DNA of 64,000 bases, taken from positions 27,892-91,891 of the forward strand of contig JAMDBX010000002.1 of assembly GCA_023487645.1 (NCBI GenBank), read 5' to 3'. The notes under the pieces were generated by a model that was not told the origin of the DNA, ran no database searches, and saw nothing but the letters and a program-made list of their open reading frames with translations. Below are positions 60,575-64,000 of the stretch, one piece after another. A program made the translations under genes and the position numbers. The DNA is from Patescibacteria group bacterium (GTDB taxonomy: Bacteria; Patescibacteria; Microgenomatia; Daviesbacterales; UBA10151). The stretch's first letter is position 1. Each line of letters begins with the position of its first letter.

Positions 60575-61705
60575 TTAAGGTATTAATTTATCCAGGCCTA
60601 CAATTTGGCCACTGCTGTCTTTTAAGTCAACCTTAAGATGGATATTTTTTACACCACTATAATAAACACAAGTGCCTCCAGTAGAACAGGTCCCCAAAGT
60701 TAAATTATCCAGGGAAAAAGTGTCCTGTCCTGTTAAATCGGCAGAACCCTGGATTCCGTCAGAGATGGTATCGGTATCATAAGTTATTTGGTAATCTAGG
60801 TGCGAGGAATTGCTTATGCTGCTTACCTGAAATGCAAGTTTTAAGTGGTCAGAAGATAAGTTGAGGGTGGCTGATGGGGAAGCCTTGTCTGTTTCAAAAG
60901 CATTAGATGATCTGGGTGTACCATAATCCTTGCCGGATGTCTTCCAAAATTCATTAGAGTTACAAATACTGGCATTACATGCTCCCCAACTGGATAATTG
61001 ACTGCCGTCACCAGGATCGTTTTTGCGCTCCATTGAACGGTGTAAACCCGAGGTATTATCACCTGCAGGCCAATTGGAGGAAGTAGGAAGCGGAGTAGAG
61101 TCAATAACATTACCATCTTTATCTTTTAAGATAATTTGACCGTTTTTGGAATAATCATTACTTAGACTCAGACTGGTGGAACTTAGGTTGACAGGAGTAT
61201 TTAGGTTAGAATGGCTATTGTTTTGGTTATAGTTGGCAATTATAAAATAAGATAGGCCGGGGATAATGTAATTATCTGGAATTTGAAAACTTCCATGGTT
61301 TTCAACAATATTTTCAATTTTCCAGCCAGAAAGGTCGATATCCCAACTTCGCATATTACGCAGTTCAATCCATTCATCAGCAGAAGAAGAGCTAGTCCCC
61401 ATCCACATGATTTCGTTGAGGATAATATCCCCGGGTTTCACTTTTTTATCTTCATCATTTACTGGGCTACCAGAAGGAGTTGAGGTGGGTGTAGGATCGG
61501 GGGTTGGTTCAAACTCTTCTGGTGTTGGAGTTGGAGTGGTATCAGAAGTGGCTTCTGGGATAGAGGAATGATTCCAAGTCCCTGATTTAATTGTCATAGT
61601 CTGAGCACTGGTTTGGGTAGTGAAAGCAGAAAATACCCCGCCATTATTGTTGAGTAAGATAAATTCAGTAAAGGTAATAACTAAAATCAATAAAATTTTT
61701 TTCAT
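60575..61705 (-). CDS. Secreted lamin-tail-domain (LTD) protein, likely SipW substrate
   Basis: This 376-residue protein has an N-terminal hydrophobic signal (ILLILVITFTEFILLNNNGG), then FSAFTTQTSAQT, a Thr/Pro/Ser-rich linker of about 40 residues, and a lamin tail domain at about 95-220: GDIILNEIMWMGTSSSSADE, WIELRNMRSWDIDLSGWKIE, with IIANYNQNNSH. LTD domains bind surface ligands or nucleic acids; role unknown. The last 120 residues are beta-rich with a CSTGGTC pair. It starts 3 nt after sipW, and its post-signal segment mirrors that of the TasA-like protein, so SipW probably processes it. Confidence 0.85.
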   Translation of the reverse strand: MKKILLILVITFTEFILLNNNGGVFSAFTTQTSAQTMTIKSGTWNHSSIPEATSDTTPTPTPEEFEPTPDPTPTSTPSGSPVNDEDKKVKPGDIILNEIMWMGTSSSSADEWIELRNMRSWDIDLSGWKIENIVENHGSFQIPDNYIIPGLSYFIIANYNQNNSHSNLNTPVNLSSTSLSLSNDYSKNGQIILKDKDGNVIDSTPLPTSSNWPAGDNTSGLHRSMERKNDPGDGSQLSSWGACNASICNSNEFWKTSGKDYGTPRSSNAFETDKASPSATLNLSSDHLKLAFQVSSISNSSHLDYQITYDTDTISDGIQGSADLTGQDTFSLDNLTLGTCSTGGTCVYYSGVKNIHLKVDLKDSSGQIVGLDKLIP

Positions 61706-61708
61706 TTT

Positions 61709-62266
61709 TTAGATCTTCTCCTCGATTTCTTTTGCCATCTTCTTCATATAGTGGCGGTTCAGGTGAATTTTAAAATTCCTTAATTCAACAACCGCAATTA
61801 TAAGGCAGGGAATTATTAGAAAGATTAAAATTCCTATGGGTTGACGAATAAAACTTAGAAAATAGCCTAAGTATGGAATAGCTTGATTAACTCTTCCAAT
61901 AATTAGTGACTGTTGTAATTGCTTAGAGTCGGCAATATTGTTAGCATCCCCTTTAGTTTTAAATAAAAGCCTCGGATCTTGTTTATTTCCATTACTAATA
62001 GAAATCACCCGGTGGACGAGTACTCTGCGGATGTCATTAGGGTCCCTGAAAGCAATAATATCATTTATTCGGATTTCTTCGGGAGGGGTTTGCTGAGCAA
62101 TAATAAGTGAACCAGTTTTTATTGTTGGCTCCATGCTCCCAGAAAGGACAGTATAAAGCCTTAAACCGTTTTTCCAAGGAAAAGCCGCAGCTACTACTAG
62201 CCCTACTGCCAAGGTAATTACAAAAATGGTTATAAATTTTGCTATTTTTCTAATCACTATACTCAT
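61709..62266 (-). CDS. sipW: Signal peptidase, ER/archaeal type (SipW family, S26B)
   Basis: This 185-residue membrane protease has an N-terminal helix (FITIFVITLAVGLVVAAAFP), Ser44 in LSGSMEPTIKTGS, His85 in VLVHRVISI replacing the lysine of bacterial LepB, Asp107 in TKGDANN and Asp113, and a C-terminal helix (YFLSFIRQPIGILIFLIIPC, continuing). The Ser/His/Asp arrangement defines the SipW/Sec11 type, which in Bacillus matures TasA and TapA. It lies between two proteins with matching signal regions. A perfect hairpin precedes it on the transcript. Confidence 0.92.
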   Translation of the reverse strand: MSIVIRKIAKFITIFVITLAVGLVVAAAFPWKNGLRLYTVLSGSMEPTIKTGSLIIAQQTPPEEIRINDIIAFRDPNDIRRVLVHRVISISNGNKQDPRLLFKTKGDANNIADSKQLQQSLIIGRVNQAIPYLGYFLSFIRQPIGILIFLIIPCLIIAVVELRNFKIHLNRHYMKKMAKEIEEKI

Positions 62267-62278
62267 AATTTATATGTC

Positions 62279-62313
62279 CTTCAGGAAACGGGCTTCTATC
62301 CCGTTTCCTGAAG
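62279..62313 (-). terminator. Perfect 14-bp hairpin between TasA-like gene and sipW
   Basis: Bases 62279-62292 and 62300-62313 are exact inverted complements (14 pairs, arm core TTCAGGAAACGGG) around a 7-base loop. It begins 10 bp past the TasA-like stop in transcript order. There is no T-run, so it is more likely a 3' stabiliser or attenuator that lets the structural protein be made in excess of the peptidase. Confidence 0.65.
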
Positions 62314-62323
62314 TATAAACCAC

Positions 62324-62785
62324 TTAATGAGTGGCACTAAGCACTGCAATATTTGCAGTAACTGTCCCAGTGGTGTTTTGGTATGAATTATCTGCGTTTG
62401 GATCTAATGTTGCAGAAACTCGAACATCTTTACTTCCACCGGCTGGAATAACTGTGTTCCAATTCCCATCTGCTGGGTTTATGGAAACACTTAATTTATC
62501 GCTTAATGTTCCTCCTTTAGTGTAATTTGTATTTCCTTGATCAAATACAATAGGAACATTTCCGTTATTACCAACAGTTACGACATAAGAAACCGTATCT
62601 CCAGGAGCCATATTCCCTGAATACCAATTTTGTTCCCAGGCACTGTTGCTGTTAGAAAGCGCGACAAAACCACCTTGATAGGTTTGGGTATTGGCTGTAC
62701 TGTTTGTGAAAGCAGCGTAAGAACCACCGACCATCATGGCGACAGCAAAAACAGCTGTAAAAAGACTTAAAAAGGCTCTAATCAT
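62324..62785 (-). CDS. TasA/camelysin-like secreted protein, SipW-dependent
   Basis: This 153-residue protein starts MIRAFLSLFTAVFAVAMMVG, the signal helix, then GSYAAFTNSTANTQTYQGG at the expected SipW cleavage zone. The mature part is a beta-sandwich with NMAPGDTVSYVVTVGNNGNV and SKDVRVSATLDPNADNSYQN, as in TasA/CotN and archaeal SipW-dependent surface proteins, which form fibres or coat cells. It has no cysteines. The start at 62785 is preferred over an upstream TTG because AAAGGGGGTG lies just upstream of it. It leads the minus-strand array. Confidence 0.85.
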   Translation of the reverse strand: MIRAFLSLFTAVFAVAMMVGGSYAAFTNSTANTQTYQGGFVALSNSNSAWEQNWYSGNMAPGDTVSYVVTVGNNGNVPIVFDQGNTNYTKGGTLSDKLSVSINPADGNWNTVIPAGGSKDVRVSATLDPNADNSYQNTTGTVTANIAVLSATH

Positions 62786-63098
62786 TTTCTCACCCCCTTT
62801 CAAGCTAAAAATTAGCTTTGCTATTTAAGAGTTGGTAGTAGCAAGAGACCAGCAAATTTTAATTGACCAAGAAGGGATAAAAATTGAATAAAAGAAAGCT
62901 TAAACATCTTTTCTGGGCAGGGATTTAATCTCTTGTATTTGTCAGTAGTAAAATACTATACACCCTACTGTTGCACTTTCTACCAATCTTGTCAACCGGT
63001 CTTTTTGAAGCTGCTATGGAAATTTTGAGGGTTTTTCTTGCAATATCCTTACCCTTCCTTCACCTTAACTTAAGTGAAAAGTTAAAGAATGGAAAATA
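62786..63098. other. 313-bp divergent region between TasA-like and SDR genes
   Basis: No ORF is supported. On the minus strand a purine-rich AAAGGGGGTGAG ribosome-binding site precedes the TasA-like ATG. Farther out are a palindrome TAGTA-AAA-TACTA (62946-62958), which overlaps a -10-like TATAGT on the minus strand, and a minus-strand TTGACA near 62990-62995. The leader would be about 150 nt, unusual in this window, and includes a small hairpin AGCTAA-AAA-TTAGCT near 62803-62817. Confidence 0.45.
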
Positions 63099-63821
63099 AT
63101 GGACATATTTCATTTTGAGGAAACAACTCATGATTTTAAAGGGCAGTCAGTAATTGTTACCGGGGGATCCAGAGGAATTGGTTTGGCTACAGCCAGGGCC
63201 TTTTTGGAAGCGGGGGCAAAAGTAGCCATTGGGTCACCAAATTTAGAAAATTTGGCTAAGGCCCAAGAAGAATTGGAAAAATTGGGTGAAGTTTTATCTC
63301 TCATACTTGATGTCCGTGATTATAAATTGGTAGAAAATTTTGTTGGCCATGTCATTGAGAAATTTGGCTCGATTGATGTTTTGGTCAATAATGCCGGAAT
63401 AGCTTGGTCGGGGGAATTTATCCATCAATACCTGGAAAGTATAGATAATATTATTGATGTCAATGTTAAAGGTGTAATTTATATGACTAAAGCAGTTTTG
63501 CCAAAAATGATGGAACAACACCAGGGAAAAATTATTAATGTTTCCTCTGGGGCAGGGAAGACAGGGGTGCCTTTGATTGCTGTTTATTCTGCTTCCAAGT
63601 TTGCCGAACTGGGTTTTACCCAATCTTTGGCGGGGGAGGTGGATGAGTTGGGTATTAAGGTTTATGCTATTTGTCCCGGGGCAGTGACTACGGATATGCA
63701 ACAGGAAATTTCCGGTGAAAAAAGAGGGATTAGCCCAGAGAAAGTGGCACAAAAAATCTTGGACCTAGCCAGTCCCAATCCTCCCATAGAAATAGGCAAT
63801 TGTCTGGAGGTATACTGGTAA
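63099..63821 (+). CDS. SDR-family NAD(P)-dependent oxidoreductase
   Basis: This 240-residue classical short-chain dehydrogenase has the cofactor motif VTGGSRGIGLATA (TGGSRGIG from about residue 21), NNAGIAWSG, and the catalytic Tyr163-x3-Lys167 in VYSASKFAEL. The PGAVTTDMQ stretch follows as usual. It resembles FabG-like 3-ketoacyl reductases but is not adjacent to any lipid gene, so the substrate is unknown. It is transcribed away from the TasA-like gene. Confidence 0.9.
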   Translation: MDIFHFEETTHDFKGQSVIVTGGSRGIGLATARAFLEAGAKVAIGSPNLENLAKAQEELEKLGEVLSLILDVRDYKLVENFVGHVIEKFGSIDVLVNNAGIAWSGEFIHQYLESIDNIIDVNVKGVIYMTKAVLPKMMEQHQGKIINVSSGAGKTGVPLIAVYSASKFAELGFTQSLAGEVDELGIKVYAICPGAVTTDMQQEISGEKRGISPEKVAQKILDLASPNPPIEIGNCLEVYW

Positions 63822-64000
63822 AATTTTTGGAGTAATAAGTTTTACAATAAATTAATATTACTTTTCTGTGTATTTTAAGGATGAATAACTCCCTGTGGTC
63901 TCTGCCACAGAGTTACCGCTTGGATTATACTTAGGGATGTGACTAACCTTGATGGAGATATTTGGTTTTGGCATCACAACCGGTCGGAATGTTATTACCA
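63822..64000. other. Right-end 179 bp without assigned gene
   Basis: A hairpin CTGTGG-TCTCTG-CCACAG lies at 63893-63910. From 63885 one plus-strand frame stays open to the window edge and could be the start of a gene (a GTG is at 63939), but I cannot recognise it. Confidence 0.3.

Noticed and set aside
1..64000. UGA recoded as glycine, as in some CPR groups
   Set aside because: mraZ, ileS and others end at TGA exactly where family proteins end, and no in-frame TGA interrupts a conserved gene.
1..64000. CRISPR arrays, insertion sequences or prophage
   Set aside because: No regularly spaced repeats, transposase or phage structural genes were found.

Overview
The window looks like a chromosomal segment of an AT-rich (roughly 35-40 % GC by eye), reduced bacterium, most probably a Candidate Phyla Radiation (CPR/Patescibacteria) lineage close to Microgenomates. 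This assignment is inference. It rests on shortened cell-wall enzymes, DUF4012 and SipW-type genes, very tight packing, -10 boxes placed so that transcripts would begin at the start codon, and a short in-frame palindrome-coding insertion in recO. The standard code fits, because TGA ends several genes (mraZ, ileS). I see no insertion sequence, prophage or CRISPR array.

Region 1 (1-7300, mostly minus strand) holds nucleotide-sugar and export genes: a cut-off GT2 glycosyltransferase, an SDR sugar epimerase, a transaldolase, all four activities for GDP-D-glycero-alpha-D-manno-heptose (GmhA, HddA, GmhB and a frameshifted HddC), a small unknown protein, and a Wzm/Wzt-type ABC exporter. Region 2 (7354-9560) is an Fe-S module: a ferredoxin faces a small cysteine-rich ArsR-like regulator, IscS and IscU across a fully symmetric bidirectional promoter/operator.

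Region 3 (9590-33085) is a surface-polysaccharide and glycoprotein locus. It has five polytopic GT39-like proteins, five GT4 and three GT2 transferases, a Wzy/WaaL-like polymerase, a hexapeptide acyltransferase, a polyprenyl-phosphate sugar transferase, an FAD oxidoreductase and a DUF4012 protein. rsmH lies inside it on the opposite strand. Genes overlap by 4, 8 or 11 nt again and again.

Region 4 (33143-56638) is housekeeping. recO and glyS lead into a division and cell-wall (dcw) cluster: mraZ, a 25-codon ORF, ftsL, ftsI, an intruding MFS transporter, murE, murB-like, murF, mraY, ftsW, murG, ftsQ, ftsA, ftsZ. Then come ileS, rodA, rplU, rpmA, parB and lepB. MurE and MurF both lack the N-terminal UDP-binding domain and the MurB-like protein lacks its C-terminal half. 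mraZ has a clear four-repeat operator but is not followed by rsmH.

Region 5 (56758-64000) has tRNA-Val, an AAA+ ATPase with an unrecognised N-terminal region, and a minus-strand array read as TasA-like protein, perfect hairpin, ER-type signal peptidase SipW, lamin-tail-domain protein, tRNA-Thr, Ig-like membrane protein and O-antigen-ligase-like protein. The TasA-like and lamin-tail proteins share a nearly identical segment after their signal peptides, which suggests a dedicated SipW export system. A divergent SDR oxidoreductase and about 180 unassigned bases end the window.
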